Positions 1 to 8,545 of a stretch of 64,000 bases of DNA are shown here, piece by piece. A model generated the notes under the pieces. The model was not told the origin of the DNA and made no database searches. It saw only the letters and a program-made list of their open reading frames with translations. Origin of the DNA: Ornithinibacillus massiliensis (GTDB taxonomy: Bacteria; Bacillota; Bacilli; Bacillales; Amphibacillaceae); the NCBI RefSeq assembly GCF_018310345.1, contig NZ_JAGXBY010000002.1, forward strand, positions 248,001 to 312,000, read 5' to 3'. Position numbers and translations under genes: made by a program. Each line of letters starts with the position of its first letter. Position 1 is the stretch's first letter.

Positions 1-77
1 TATACTGCTAGCTTCATACGACGTTCGCGTTTGGATTTTCGTTTTGGTACAGGTTTGGTAGTTTGGTTTGCAGACAT
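1..77 (-). CDS. Unidentified protein, N-terminal 25 codons only
   Basis: A minus-strand reading frame starts with ATG at 77 and runs off the left edge. A GGAGGG ribosome binding site lies at 85-90, seven bases upstream of the start. The visible residues begin MSANQTTKPVPKRK and are rich in Lys and Arg up to about residue 22, after which LAV could open a membrane segment. This looks like a basic cytoplasmic leader of a membrane protein, but no family can be named. The gene is divergent from the methylmalonyl-CoA operon. Confidence 0.6.
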   Translation of the reverse strand, partial: MSANQTTKPVPKRKSKRERRMKLAV

Positions 78-110
78 TTGTTAGCCCTCCTTCAATCCAT
101 ATGCTCTACT

Positions 111-128
111 TATTTTAACGTTAAAATA
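111..128. promoter_or_regulatory. Perfect 18-bp palindrome, candidate operator
   Basis: Positions 111-119 and 120-128 are exact reverse complements (TATTTTAAC/GTTAAAATA). The palindrome sits in the 163-bp divergent gap between the gene starting at 77 and the mutase gene starting at 241. That is where an operator shared by both genes would be expected. No regulator gene is visible to assign it to. It is AT-rich, so chance is possible. Confidence 0.35.
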
Positions 129-240
129 GTAATAGGACAAGTAATAAATTCAATCCTATTTTTTTAGTATAAATTATCTTAATATTTTCCTTATTTGAAC
201 AGATGGGAAGATTCGAGTTTAACAGAATGGGGGAACAAGT

Positions 241-1893
241 ATGAATATCGATGAAAAAGAGGTTCAAAAGAAGTGGAAAGATTCGGTTGCAGAAATATTA
301 AAGCGCTTTCCTGAACGGAAGGAAACTTTTTTAACTAGTTCAGATATTGAAGTAGAAAGGCTGTACTACCCATCAGAAGTAGATAGTACATATATGGATA
401 AGCTAGGTTTTCCAGGGGAATACCCGTATACACGTGGAATACAACCGACTATGTATCGAAGTAAATATTGGACGATGCGTCAATATGCTGGTTTCGGATC
501 GGCAAAAGAAACAAATAAGCGCTTCCGATATTTATTGGAACAAGGGCAGACTGGATTATCTGTAGCTTTCGATCTCCCAACACAAATTGGTTATGATTCA
601 GACGATCCGATGGCTGAAGGGGAAGTAGGAAAGGTTGGAGTGGCAATTGATACCCTTTATGATATGGAAGACCTACTCGAGAAAATACCTTTAGATCAAG
701 TTAGTACGTCGATGACGATTAATGCTCCTGCATCCATTTTGCTCTGTATGTATATTGCTGTTGGAGAAAAACAAGGTGTTCCTATGGAAAAATTAACAGG
801 GACAATTCAAAATGATATTTTAAAAGAATATATTGCTCGTGGAACGTATATATTTCCTCCAAAGCCGTCCATGAGATTGATAACCAATATCTTTGAATAC
901 TGCCAGAAGTTTGTTCCAAAATTTAATACGATTAGTATCTCGGGCTATCACATTCGAGAAGCGGGATCTACAGCAGTTCAAGAGGCGGCCTTTACGATTG
1001 CTAATGGAATGGCTTATGTAGATGCAGCTATCGAGTCAGGGATGGATGTGGATTCATTCGCTCCTAGACTAGCATTCTTTTTTAACGCCCATAATAATTT
1101 CTTTGAAGAGATTGCGAAATTCCGTGCAGCTAGAAGAGTGTGGGCTAAAATTATGAAAGAGCATTATCAAGCAAAAAATCCGAAGAGTTGGAAGCTCCGT
1201 TTTCATACCCAAACAGGTGGTTCTACTTTAACTGCCCAGCAGCCGGATAATAATATAGTTCGTGTAACTCTGCAAGCATTGGCAGCAGTTCTTGGTGGTA
1301 CACAAAGTTTACATACAAACTCTCGTGATGAGGCTCTTGCTCTGCCAACAGAGGAATCGGCACGGATAGCTTTACGAACACAACAAATCATTGCCCATGA
1401 AAGTGGCGTTGCAGACACGATTGATCCGTTAGGTGGCTCATATTACTTGGAGGCATTGACAGATAAAATAGAAGCAGAGGTAGAAATTTACTTGAAGCGA
1501 ATTAACGAGCTTGGCGGAGCAGTATCTGCTGTAGAGGAAGGCTATATGCAACGAGAAATTCATCGGACAGCTTATGAAACACAAAGAAAAATTGAAAAGG
1601 ATGAGGAAATAATTGTTGGGTTAAACAAATTTACAATCGAGGAAGAGGTTAATCCAGAATTATTAAAGGTAGATGAAGAATTAGAACGGGAGCAGAAGGC
1701 TAAGCTCCAGTCGATAAAGGAAAAACGTGATAGTGAAATGGTAGAAAGTACATTAAAACAACTGAAATGGGCAGCAAGTCAAGCCGATGAGAATTTAATG
1801 CCATATATATTAAATGCCGTAAAAGCTTATGCGTCTGTTGGAGAAATATGTAATGTACTCCGTCAAGAGTTTGGAGAATACGGTAGCATCTAA
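241..1893 (+). CDS. Methylmalonyl-CoA mutase, large (catalytic) subunit
   Basis: This is the substrate-binding TIM-barrel subunit of coenzyme B12-dependent methylmalonyl-CoA mutase (550 aa). It interconverts methylmalonyl-CoA and succinyl-CoA in propionate, odd-chain and branched-chain catabolism. The stop codon falls where the B12-binding domain would begin; that domain is encoded by the next gene. Substrate residues that separate methylmalonyl- from isobutyryl-CoA mutases are present: Tyr82 in RQYAGF and Arg200 in YIARGTY, 118 residues apart as in the Propionibacterium enzyme (Tyr89/Arg207). Isobutyryl-CoA mutases have Phe and Gln there. The active-site His is His237 in [14 protein letters not shown] at 229-233 serves the ATG. 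It is first in an operon with the next two genes, 24 bp and -4 bp apart. Confidence 0.93.
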   Translation: MNIDEKEVQKKWKDSVAEILKRFPERKETFLTSSDIEVERLYYPSEVDSTYMDKLGFPGEYPYTRGIQPTMYRSKYWTMRQYAGFGSAKETNKRFRYLLEQGQTGLSVAFDLPTQIGYDSDDPMAEGEVGKVGVAIDTLYDMEDLLEKIPLDQVSTSMTINAPASILLCMYIAVGEKQGVPMEKLTGTIQNDILKEYIARGTYIFPPKPSMRLITNIFEYCQKFVPKFNTISISGYHIREAGSTAVQEAAFTIANGMAYVDAAIESGMDVDSFAPRLAFFFNAHNNFFEEIAKFRAARRVWAKIMKEHYQAKNPKSWKLRFHTQTGGSTLTAQQPDNNIVRVTLQALAAVLGGTQSLHTNSRDEALALPTEESARIALRTQQIIAHESGVADTIDPLGGSYYLEALTDKIEAEVEIYLKRINELGGAVSAVEEGYMQREIHRTAYETQRKIEKDEEIIVGLNKFTIEEEVNPELLKVDEELEREQKAKLQSIKEKRDSEMVESTLKQLKWAASQADENLMPYILNAVKAYASVGEICNVLRQEFGEYGSI

Positions 1894-1917
1894 TACAAAA
1901 GGGGAGGAGAACATAGT

Positions 1918-2736
1918 ATGGCAAAGATAAGAGTATTAATAGCAAAACCTGGTCTTGATGGACATGATCGAGGTGCATTAATAATCGCTCAAGGGTTAAG
2001 AGATCATGGAATGGAAGTAATCTATACTGGCTTAAGACAATCACCAGCTCAAATAGCCAAAGCGGCAATTCAGGAAGATGTTGATGTAGTAGGATTATCT
2101 TCCTTATCAGGTGCACATCGTACCCTTTTTCCAAAAGTAATTGAGGAATTAAAAGCGTTAGGTGCTGAAGATATTCCAGTAATTGGTGGTGGTGTCATTC
2201 CTTCAGAGGATATTCCATTCCTTAAAGAAAAAGGGGTAAAGGAAATTTTTACAAGTGGTTCTACGATTGAAGCGTTAGCAGATTATATTAATCAACTCGT
2301 AGGAGTACAGGAAGGTAGTATTTCTAACAGAATATCCCATATTGGTATTGCCGTTAGATCAATCGATCAGGTGCTACCATTTTATACGAAGACATTAGGG
2401 TTAGAACTAGAGGGAATGGAAGAGGTAGCGTCTGAGGGAGTAAAAGTAGCCTTCCTTAAAATTGGGGAGAGTCGTTTTGAATTACTACAACCTTTAGAGG
2501 AATCCTCTGCTATTCATAAATTTATTGAAAAAAAAGGAGAAGGCATCCATCATATCGCCTTAGATGTGGATGATATTCAGGCAAGGATTAACAGCTTGTC
2601 TAAGAATGGTGTTCAATTAATTAATGCAGAACCGAAACAAGGCAGTCATCAATCACAAATCGCTTTCTTACATCCTAAATCAGCACATGGCGTACTGTTT
2701 GAACTATGTGAAGAAGCAGGGGGAGAAGAAGCATGA
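1918..2736 (+). CDS. Fusion: methylmalonyl-CoA mutase B12-binding domain + methylmalonyl-CoA epimerase
   Basis: This 272-aa protein has two domains. Residues 1-128 are the cobalamin-binding Rossmann domain of the mutase: the DGHDRG motif carries the lower axial ligand His16, followed by GLSSLSG and IGGGVIP at about 59-96. Residues 138-265 are a vicinal oxygen chelate fold of the methylmalonyl-CoA epimerase type. Likely metal ligands are His141 (SHIGIAV), His212 (IHHIALDV) and Glu262 (VLFELCE). The polypeptide should therefore complete the mutase and also racemise its substrate from (S) to (R). AGGGGAGGAG precedes the ATG. The stop overlaps the next start (ATGA). The domains are normally separate genes; B. 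subtilis has a lone VOC protein, YqjC, in this slot. Confidence 0.9.
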   Translation: MAKIRVLIAKPGLDGHDRGALIIAQGLRDHGMEVIYTGLRQSPAQIAKAAIQEDVDVVGLSSLSGAHRTLFPKVIEELKALGAEDIPVIGGGVIPSEDIPFLKEKGVKEIFTSGSTIEALADYINQLVGVQEGSISNRISHIGIAVRSIDQVLPFYTKTLGLELEGMEEVASEGVKVAFLKIGESRFELLQPLEESSAIHKFIEKKGEGIHHIALDVDDIQARINSLSKNGVQLINAEPKQGSHQSQIAFLHPKSAHGVLFELCEEAGGEEA

Positions 2737-4289
2737 TGGATATGTTTGATCGGATTAATGAGCTCTATGATAAACGAAGAATGGCAGAATTAGGTGGTGG
2801 GGATGAACGGATTGAAAACCAGCATGCTAAAGGGAAATGGACTGCTAGGGAACGAATTGATTACTTATTAGATGACGGGAGTTTCGTTGAATTAAATACG
2901 TTTATTGAATCTCGTGGAACTGATTTTGAAATGAATGGGTCCAGTGGAATGGGGGACGGTGTTATCACTGGGTATGGAAAAATCGATGGCCGTCCAGTCT
3001 ATTTATTTGCACAAGATTTTACTCTCTATGGTGGGGCTTTAGGTGAAATGCATGGAAAGAAAATCGCTGCCGTTATGGATCTTGCGGCAAAGAATGGTGT
3101 TCCATTTATTGGATTAAATGACTCTGGTGGTGCTAGAATTCAAGAGGGGGTATCCTCACTAGATGGGTATGGTCAAGTATTTTACCGCAATGCCATTTAT
3201 TCCGGCTATATACCACAGATTTCCGTTATTATGGGACCAAGTGCAGGTGGTGCGGTATATTCACCAGCTATAACGGATTTTGTGATAATGGTCGAGAAGA
3301 CCTCACAAATGTTTATTACGGGGCCGAAAGTTATTGAAACGGTAACAGGAGAAAAAATTTCCTCTGAAGATTTAGGTGGAGCACATATTCATAATAGTAA
3401 AAGTGGCAATGCCCATTTCCAAGCAGAAAATGAGACAGATGCATTAAATCATGTGAAGAAATTGCTATCGTATTTACCGAACAATAATAATGATAAACCA
3501 CCAGTAAGGACCGTAACAGAAGATGCCCTACAAAATTATCGACCAGGATTAGTTGATATTGTTCCATTTGATTCTACACGACCATATGATATAAAACGAG
3601 TTATTGAACAAGTAGTGGATGAGGATAGCTTTTATGAAATTCATGCAGAATTTGCTAAAAATATTGTAGTAGGTTTTGCGAGAGTACATGGTCAAACAGT
3701 TGGATTAGTTTGTAATCAACCGAAACATTTGGCAGGTGGACTCGATATTGATTCAAGTGATAAAGCAGCACGATTTATTCGCTTTTGTGATTGTTTTAAT
3801 ATCCCAATTATTACATTTGAAGATGTGACAGGTTTCTTTCCTGGCATAAAACAGGAACATGGTGGTATCATACGACATGGAGCTAAAATCTTATATGCAT
3901 ATTCTGAAGCTACAGTACCTAAGCTAACTGTTATTGTAAGAAAAGCTTATGGTGGTGCCTATGTAGCATTGAATAGTAAATCAATTGGTGCAGATTTAGT
4001 TTATGCATGGCCAAATGCAGAAATTGCAGTTATGGGACCAGAAGGTGCAGCAAATATTATCTTTGCTAAAGAGATTGCGGCAAGTACAGACCCTGAAAAA
4101 ACACGTCAAGAAAAGATTAATACATATCGAGAAAAGTTCGCAAATCCATATATTGCGGCAAAGCTAGGCATGGTCGATGATGTTATCGACCCTAGGGAAA
4201 CTCGGATAAAGCTTATTCAAGGGTTAGAAATGTTACAATATAAAAAAGAGGATCGCCCAAGCAAAAAACATGGGAATATCCCTCTTTAA
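2733..4289 (+). CDS. yqjD: Acyl-CoA carboxylase carboxyltransferase (propionyl-CoA carboxylase beta type)
   Basis: The 518-aa length and fold are those of PccB/MmdA carboxyltransferases, which move CO2 between biotin and propionyl-/methylmalonyl-CoA. There are two crotonase-like halves. The N-terminal one has GGARIQEGV (about 129-137) and [12 protein letters not shown] (about 166-177). The C-terminal one has the [17 protein letters not shown] stretch (about 394-410) and [11 protein letters not shown]. No biotin carboxylase, biotin carrier or decarboxylase subunit is encoded in the window, so whether it works as a carboxylase or a decarboxylase component is open. The ATGA overlap with the fusion gene implies translational coupling. 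Position and length match B. subtilis yqjD. Confidence 0.88.
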   Translation: MMDMFDRINELYDKRRMAELGGGDERIENQHAKGKWTARERIDYLLDDGSFVELNTFIESRGTDFEMNGSSGMGDGVITGYGKIDGRPVYLFAQDFTLYGGALGEMHGKKIAAVMDLAAKNGVPFIGLNDSGGARIQEGVSSLDGYGQVFYRNAIYSGYIPQISVIMGPSAGGAVYSPAITDFVIMVEKTSQMFITGPKVIETVTGEKISSEDLGGAHIHNSKSGNAHFQAENETDALNHVKKLLSYLPNNNNDKPPVRTVTEDALQNYRPGLVDIVPFDSTRPYDIKRVIEQVVDEDSFYEIHAEFAKNIVVGFARVHGQTVGLVCNQPKHLAGGLDIDSSDKAARFIRFCDCFNIPIITFEDVTGFFPGIKQEHGGIIRHGAKILYAYSEATVPKLTVIVRKAYGGAYVALNSKSIGADLVYAWPNAEIAVMGPEGAANIIFAKEIAASTDPEKTRQEKINTYREKFANPYIAAKLGMVDDVIDPRETRIKLIQGLEMLQYKKEDRPSKKHGNIPL

Positions 4290-4307
4290 TTTTAGGAGGT
4301 TAACAAC

Positions 4308-5426
4308 ATGGTCAATAAGGACAGATTAGTTAGTGAATTTATGGAGCTAGTTCAAGTAGATTCAGAGACAGGCTTTGAAGCTGAAATTGCAGAGGTTTTG
4401 AAAAAGAAGTTTAGCGAACTAGGGTTGGAAGTACTAGAAGACGAGGCAAAAGAAAAGACAGGTCATGGTGCGAATAACCTTATTTGTACATTAAAAGGGA
4501 ATAAGGATGGGGTTGACCCGATTTATTTCACTTCCCATATGGATACCGTAGTACCGGGTAAAGGTATTAAACCATCTATTCAGGATGGATATATTGTATC
4601 AGACGGTACAACGATTCTTGGTTCAGACGATAAAGCGGGACTTAGTGCCATGCTTGAAGCAATTCGTGTACTAAAAGAGAACAATATCCAACATGGTGAT
4701 GTGCAATTTGTGATTACGGTGGGAGAAGAGTCTGGATTAGTCGGTGCCAAAGCACTAGATTCATCCATGATTCATGCGAAGTTTGGATATGCATTAGATA
4801 GTAATGGAAAAGTTGGGGATATTATCGTTGCTGCGCCAACGCAAGCAAAAATTAATACCATTATTAAAGGCAAAACAGCCCATGCTGGTGTTGCACCGGA
4901 AAAAGGAGTTTCTGCTATTACCATTGCTGCTAAAGCTATTGCTAAAATGCCATTAGGAAGAATTGATGAAGAAACGACAGCAAATATTGGTCGATTTGAA
5001 GGCGGAAAGCAAACAAACATCGTAGTGGATCATGTGGAAATCCTAGCAGAAGCGCGTTCCCTAGTGCCGGAAAAAATGGAAGCTCAAGTGAAGGCCATGA
5101 AGGAAGCTTATGAAACAACCGCTAAAGAAATGGGCGGAGAAGCAATTGTGGATATTAAGGTAATGTATCCCGGATTCAAACAACAGGCTGGAGATGAAGT
5201 TGTTGAAGTTGCTAGAAAGGCAGCCGCATCGATTGGTAGAGAAAGTCAGCTACTGAAGAGCGGTGGTGGAAGTGATGCGAACGTTATTGCAGGATTTGGC
5301 ATCCCGACTGTCAATTTAGCAGTAGGATATGAAGAAATTCATACGACAAATGAGCGTATACCAGTTGAGGAATTAGTAAAAGTAACGGAATTAGTAGCTG
5401 CAATCATTGAAGAAGTTGCTAATTAA
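4308..5426 (+). CDS. yqjE: Peptidase T-like M20 family metallopeptidase
   Basis: A 372-aa cytoplasmic zinc-dependent aminopeptidase-like protein of the M20 (PepT/PepT-like) family. Zinc and catalytic residues are visible in order: SHMDTV (His/Asp, about 76-81), GSDDKAG (about 105), the catalytic Glu pair GEESGLVG (about 139), LDSNGK (about 163), and a C-terminal IHTTNER. A dimerisation-domain motif, TAHAGVAPEKG, is present. AGGAGG at 4294-4299 sets the ATG. It follows yqjD by 18 bp as in B. subtilis, so it is probably in the same transcript, although its substrate link to propionate metabolism is unclear. A hairpin terminator follows. Confidence 0.88.
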   Translation: MVNKDRLVSEFMELVQVDSETGFEAEIAEVLKKKFSELGLEVLEDEAKEKTGHGANNLICTLKGNKDGVDPIYFTSHMDTVVPGKGIKPSIQDGYIVSDGTTILGSDDKAGLSAMLEAIRVLKENNIQHGDVQFVITVGEESGLVGAKALDSSMIHAKFGYALDSNGKVGDIIVAAPTQAKINTIIKGKTAHAGVAPEKGVSAITIAAKAIAKMPLGRIDEETTANIGRFEGGKQTNIVVDHVEILAEARSLVPEKMEAQVKAMKEAYETTAKEMGGEAIVDIKVMYPGFKQQAGDEVVEVARKAAASIGRESQLLKSGGGSDANVIAGFGIPTVNLAVGYEEIHTTNERIPVEELVKVTELVAAIIEEVAN

Positions 5427-5447
5427 TTCATCTTATATTTTTCCATG

Positions 5448-5490
5448 AACATTAAAGATACCTTTATTGGCATCTTTAATGTTTTTTTCT
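5448..5490 (+). terminator. Rho-independent terminator after yqjE
   Basis: A 12-bp perfect stem (5448-5459 with 5472-5483) and 12-nt loop are followed by a T-run. It ends the methylmalonyl-CoA operon. Confidence 0.85.
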
Positions 5491-5540
5491 TTAAATCCAA
5501 TTAACCCTTTCTACTAGTATAAAGGGCTTTTTTGTTTTTG

Positions 5541-5549
5541 TGATATAAT
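5541..5549 (+). promoter_or_regulatory. Extended -10 promoter of dinB
   Basis: TGA-TATAAT is a perfect sigma-A -10 with an upstream TG. The matching -35 position is poor, as is common for extended -10 promoters. Just downstream, 5557-5570 has a partial match (about 10 of 14) to the Gram-positive LexA box, with an intact right half GTTCG; SOS control is only a possibility. Confidence 0.55.
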
Positions 5550-5587
5550 AAAAGTAGAAACAACCGTTCGGAAAGGTGTAAAGTGAT

Positions 5588-6823
5588 ATGAAAGCGAATA
5601 AGGCACGGATTATTTTTCATTTGGACATGAATAGCTTTTATGCTTCGGTGGAGACGGCCTATCATCCAGCATATAAAGGAAAACCATTAGCAGTAGCTGG
5701 AAATCCAGAGGAGCGAAAAGGGATTATTATTACAAGCAATTATGAAGCTAGGGCTAAAGGGGTTAAGACAACGATGCCAATTTGGCAAGCAAGAAAATTA
5801 TGCCCGGAATTAATTATCCTCCGCCCTAATTTTGAACGGTATCGCTACGCCTCAAGTGAAATATTTAAAATACTAAATTCTATAACGCCTTTTGTAGAAC
5901 CCGTATCAATTGATGAAGGGTATATGGATGTAACGGACGCCACATCACCTTCTAATACGCTACAATTAGCTGAGGAATTACAGCACAAAATAAAAAGAGA
6001 GCTCGATCTGCCGTGTAGTATTGGTATTGCTCCGAATAAATTCTTAGCAAAAATGGCATCGGATATGAAGAAGCCAATGGGAATTACAATCCTAAGAAAA
6101 CGAGATATTCCTATGATGCTATGGCCATTACCAGTCGGTGAAATGTATGGAGTAGGGAAAAAGACAGCGGAAAAATTAAACACAATGGATATTCATACCA
6201 TTGGTGACTTGGCTGAAGCGGATGTTTATCAATTGAAACAGTTATTGGGTATTAATGGTGAACGGTTAAAGAATCGTGCGAATGGTATTGACTTGAGGCC
6301 AGTCGATCCGGATGCAGTTAATGAATTTAAAAGTATTGGTAGCTCCGAGACATTGCCGGTGGATACAACCGATGCTAACGAAATCCGAAGCTTACTAACG
6401 GCACTGGCCCAAAATGTAGAGAGTAGAATGAAACGGAAGCATGCAGCAGGTCGATCTGTCCAGTTAACCATTCGCTATCATGACCGAAGTACTATTACTA
6501 GAAGTAAAAAGCTTCCGAATTATATTGAAAAGAAGGAGGATATTTTAAAGGTAGCTTTTGAACTTTTTGACCTTCATTGGAATTTAGAACCAATTCGCTT
6601 ACTTGGCGTAACTGTTCAGGATATAGAAGAAAAACAAAATATTGCTCAACAATTGGATTTGTTTACGTATAAGAAGGATGCTGAAAAAGAAAAGCTGTAC
6701 GATGCTATCGATAAATTAACACAAAAGTTTGGTAAAAACCCCTTCGTTGAGGTGAAGGAGGAAGTGAATCAACAACCTAAAACTAGCTTTCAAAAAGACT
6801 TTCTGGATGATTATAGAAAATAA
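5588..6823 (+). CDS. dinB: DNA polymerase IV (Y-family translesion polymerase)
   Basis: A 411-aa Y-family polymerase that copies past DNA lesions. The palm metal ligands are visible in the N-terminal FHLDMNSFYASVE (Asp at about 12) and in SIDEGYMDVT (Asp/Glu at about 107). A helix-hairpin-helix region (VGEMYGVGKKTAEKL, about 182-196) and a little-finger domain follow. The C-terminus has a QQLDLF segment (about 355-360), the classic beta-clamp binding motif. AAAGGTG precedes the ATG. Length and location next to yqjE match B. subtilis polY1 (yqjH). It is followed by a frataxin-like gene and an alkylation-repair gene. Confidence 0.93.
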   Translation: MKANKARIIFHLDMNSFYASVETAYHPAYKGKPLAVAGNPEERKGIIITSNYEARAKGVKTTMPIWQARKLCPELIILRPNFERYRYASSEIFKILNSITPFVEPVSIDEGYMDVTDATSPSNTLQLAEELQHKIKRELDLPCSIGIAPNKFLAKMASDMKKPMGITILRKRDIPMMLWPLPVGEMYGVGKKTAEKLNTMDIHTIGDLAEADVYQLKQLLGINGERLKNRANGIDLRPVDPDAVNEFKSIGSSETLPVDTTDANEIRSLLTALAQNVESRMKRKHAAGRSVQLTIRYHDRSTITRSKKLPNYIEKKEDILKVAFELFDLHWNLEPIRLLGVTVQDIEEKQNIAQQLDLFTYKKDAEKEKLYDAIDKLTQKFGKNPFVEVKEEVNQQPKTSFQKDFLDDYRK

Positions 6824-6874
6824 ACGTTATACTGCATTTATATTAATAGCTAGGTAGATGGGAGGAAAAATAAG

Positions 6875-7246
6875 ATGGAAATTTTTGATGAATGTTTAAG
6901 ACGCATCGATAATTTGGAACATCGAGCAAGAATGGATGAGGTTTTGAATTGGGTGATAAAGACGTTTCCCAATTTAATGCCAGTAGTGAAGTGGAATCAA
7001 CCTATGTTTACTGATCATGGCACCTATATTATTGGTTTTAGTGCGGCTAAACACCATCTAGCAGTTGCACCGGAAAGAGCAGGGATGATTCACTTTGCAA
7101 ATGAAATAGAGGAGGCAGGCTTAGAGCATACGAAGGAACTGGTACGCTTCAACTGGGATAATCCCTTTAACTACGTATTACTTGAGAAAATGATTACATT
7201 TAATATATTGGATAAAGCGGACTGTACTACTTTTTGGCGTAAATAG
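6875..7246 (+). CDS. fra: Frataxin-like iron chaperone (YdhG/Fra, DUF1801)
   Basis: A 123-aa cytoplasmic protein with the DUF1801/YdhG fold. It matches the length and signature of B. subtilis Fra, which delivers iron for Fe-S cluster and haem assembly. Diagnostic stretches are KWNQPMFTDHGTYIIGFS (about 39-56), HHLAVAPE and the C-terminal LEKMITFNILDKADC. GGGAGG lies 9-14 bases upstream of the ATG. In B. subtilis fra is elsewhere, so the neighbourhood with polymerase IV and the alkylation-repair protein is specific to this lineage and does not by itself suggest a shared pathway. Confidence 0.85.
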   Translation: MEIFDECLRRIDNLEHRARMDEVLNWVIKTFPNLMPVVKWNQPMFTDHGTYIIGFSAAKHHLAVAPERAGMIHFANEIEEAGLEHTKELVRFNWDNPFNYVLLEKMITFNILDKADCTTFWRK

Positions 7247-7322
7247 AAGTAGTATTTGCTTGAATAGCGGATAGTTGGGTCGATTTAATTGAAGAAGAAT
7301 TTTATAGGAAGGAAGTTAAGCC

Positions 7323-8030
7323 ATGGATTTAAAAACAGTAATGGAAGAATTAGAATCACTTGGTACGGAGCGAACGAAAAAAAGATACTTAAGTAATGGC
7401 GCACATGAACCATTATTTGGTGTAGCGACTGGTGCAATGAAACCAATTGCTAGAAAAATTAAGAAGAATCAACAATTGGCAGAGGAATTATATGCAACAG
7501 GAAACTATGATGCTATGTATTTTGCTGGTATTATCGCAGACCCACAAGTGATGACGGAGGAAGACTTTAATCGTTGGATGGAGAGTGCATATTTTTATAT
7601 GATTTCCGATTATGTTGTAGCTGTAACGTTATCTGAAACGGATATTGCTCAAGAAGTAGCTGATAAATGGATTGCTAGTGGTGAGGAGCTTAAGATGTCA
7701 GCAGGCTGGAGCTGTTATTGTTGGTTATTAGGTAGTCGCCCAGATGATGAATTTAATTCGGACAAGCTTTCCAGTATGTTGGACCAAGTGATGAAGACAA
7801 TTCATGAAGCACCAGAACGTACGAAGTCTTCCATGAATAATTTTATCTACACCGTTGCAATTTCGTATGTGCCCCTTCACGAGAAGGCAGTTGAAGTGGC
7901 AAAGAGAATTGGGCCAGTCGAAATGAAAAAGGACAAGAAGAAAAGTACTATCTTACATGCTTCCGAAAAGATTCAGAAGGATTTAGACAGAGGTTCACTA
8001 GGTTTTAAGCGTAAATATGTAAGATGCTAG
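7323..8030 (+). CDS. AlkD-like DNA alkylation repair protein
   Basis: A 235-aa all-helical protein recognised as a DNA alkylation repair family (AlkD-like HEAT-repeat glycosylase) member. Supporting stretches are the N-terminal GVATGAMKPIARKI, the helical repeat unit YDAMYFAGIIADP (about 63-75), and WIASGEELKMSAGWSCYCWLLG. AlkD enzymes remove positively charged N3- and N7-alkyl purines without base flipping. The C-terminus is basic (MKKDKKKS, SLGFKRKYVR), consistent with DNA contact. A strong AAGGAAG site is 8 bases upstream. Catalytic Trp/Asp residues were not assigned by alignment, so enzymatic activity is inferred. Confidence 0.75.
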   Translation: MDLKTVMEELESLGTERTKKRYLSNGAHEPLFGVATGAMKPIARKIKKNQQLAEELYATGNYDAMYFAGIIADPQVMTEEDFNRWMESAYFYMISDYVVAVTLSETDIAQEVADKWIASGEELKMSAGWSCYCWLLGSRPDDEFNSDKLSSMLDQVMKTIHEAPERTKSSMNNFIYTVAISYVPLHEKAVEVAKRIGPVEMKKDKKKSTILHASEKIQKDLDRGSLGFKRKYVRC

Positions 8031-8083
8031 TCCATACCTGATACAGAAGAAGGCGTTGGCACATAACTAATAGAATTAAATGT

Positions 8084-8480
8084 AAACCGAATGATACACG
8101 ATGCTAGCTCCGGAAATATACGTAGACTCCTGCAGCAGGATAGGGCAAGGTTGAGAACCTGAAGTGCTTAGCACAAGGAGGCTCACCAGCCGCCCGGCGG
8201 TAAAGAAGACACTGCGAGGTTCTTTCGAGCAGATGTCGCGCTTATACTGTGATAAAGTGTAAAGAAGACACTGCGAGGTTCTTTCGAGCAGATGTCGCGC
8301 TTATACTGTGATAAAGTGTAAAGAAGACACTGCGAGGTTCTTTCGAGCAGATGTCGCACTTATACTGTGATAAAGTGTAAAGAAGACACTGCGATGATCT
8401 ATTCGAGCAGATGTCGCCCTTGTACTTGAAGCAACCGCAAGTATATTCCCGGAGCGAGGTCATTGCTCATCATTCGGTTT
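8084..8480. repeat. Inverted-repeat-bounded intergenic element (about 0.4 kb)
   Basis: The two ends are imperfect inverted repeats. 8084-8095 (AAACCGAATGAT) matches the complement of 8469-8480 exactly, and 8107-8121 (GCTCCGGAAATATAC) matches the complement of 8441-8455 with one mismatch. The left part (about 8122-8199) contains GACTCCTGC and AGGAGGCTCACCAGCCGCCCG. These resemble a GC-richer intergenic repeat common in Bacillaceae genomes (recognised from memory, not searched). It encodes no protein and lies between two converging genes, so it could be a MITE-like element, a structured RNA or both. Its base composition is visibly GC-richer than its surroundings. Confidence 0.7.
8200..8426. repeat. 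59-bp tandem repeat, three full copies plus one divergent
   Basis: Copies start at 8200, 8259, 8318 and 8377, exactly 59 bp apart. Copies 1 and 2 are identical, copy 3 has one substitution, and copy 4 diverges after about 18 bases and fades near 8426. Each unit can form a hairpin: GACACTGC pairs with GCAG-A-TGTC (one bulged A), with a loop of about 13 nt. In copy 4 both stem arms are intact and the early changes fall in the loop. There are no spacers between units, so this is not a CRISPR array. Confidence 0.9.
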
Positions 8481-8545
8481 TTACTTTAAGATAAATTTTT
8501 TTGTCTCAGCCAACATTCACTGGAGATATAAAAACGATTACTCGG

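Noticed and set aside
1700..2134. 144-aa minus-strand frame antisense to the mutase and fusion genes
   Set aside because: It crosses the junction of two well-supported genes, has low-complexity Leu/His composition and no ribosome site.
5557..5570. LexA (SOS) box upstream of dinB
   Set aside because: Only the right half fits well; the left half deviates at both conserved outer bases. Kept as a note, not called as a site.
8200..8426. Possible CRISPR array
   Set aside because: The 59-bp units are directly abutting with no unique spacers and there are no cas genes nearby.
8242..8463. 73-aa minus-strand reading frame through the repeat array
   Set aside because: It is translated tandem repeat DNA with a Cys-rich, frame-shifting pattern (59 bp is not a multiple of three), no ribosome binding site and no family resemblance.
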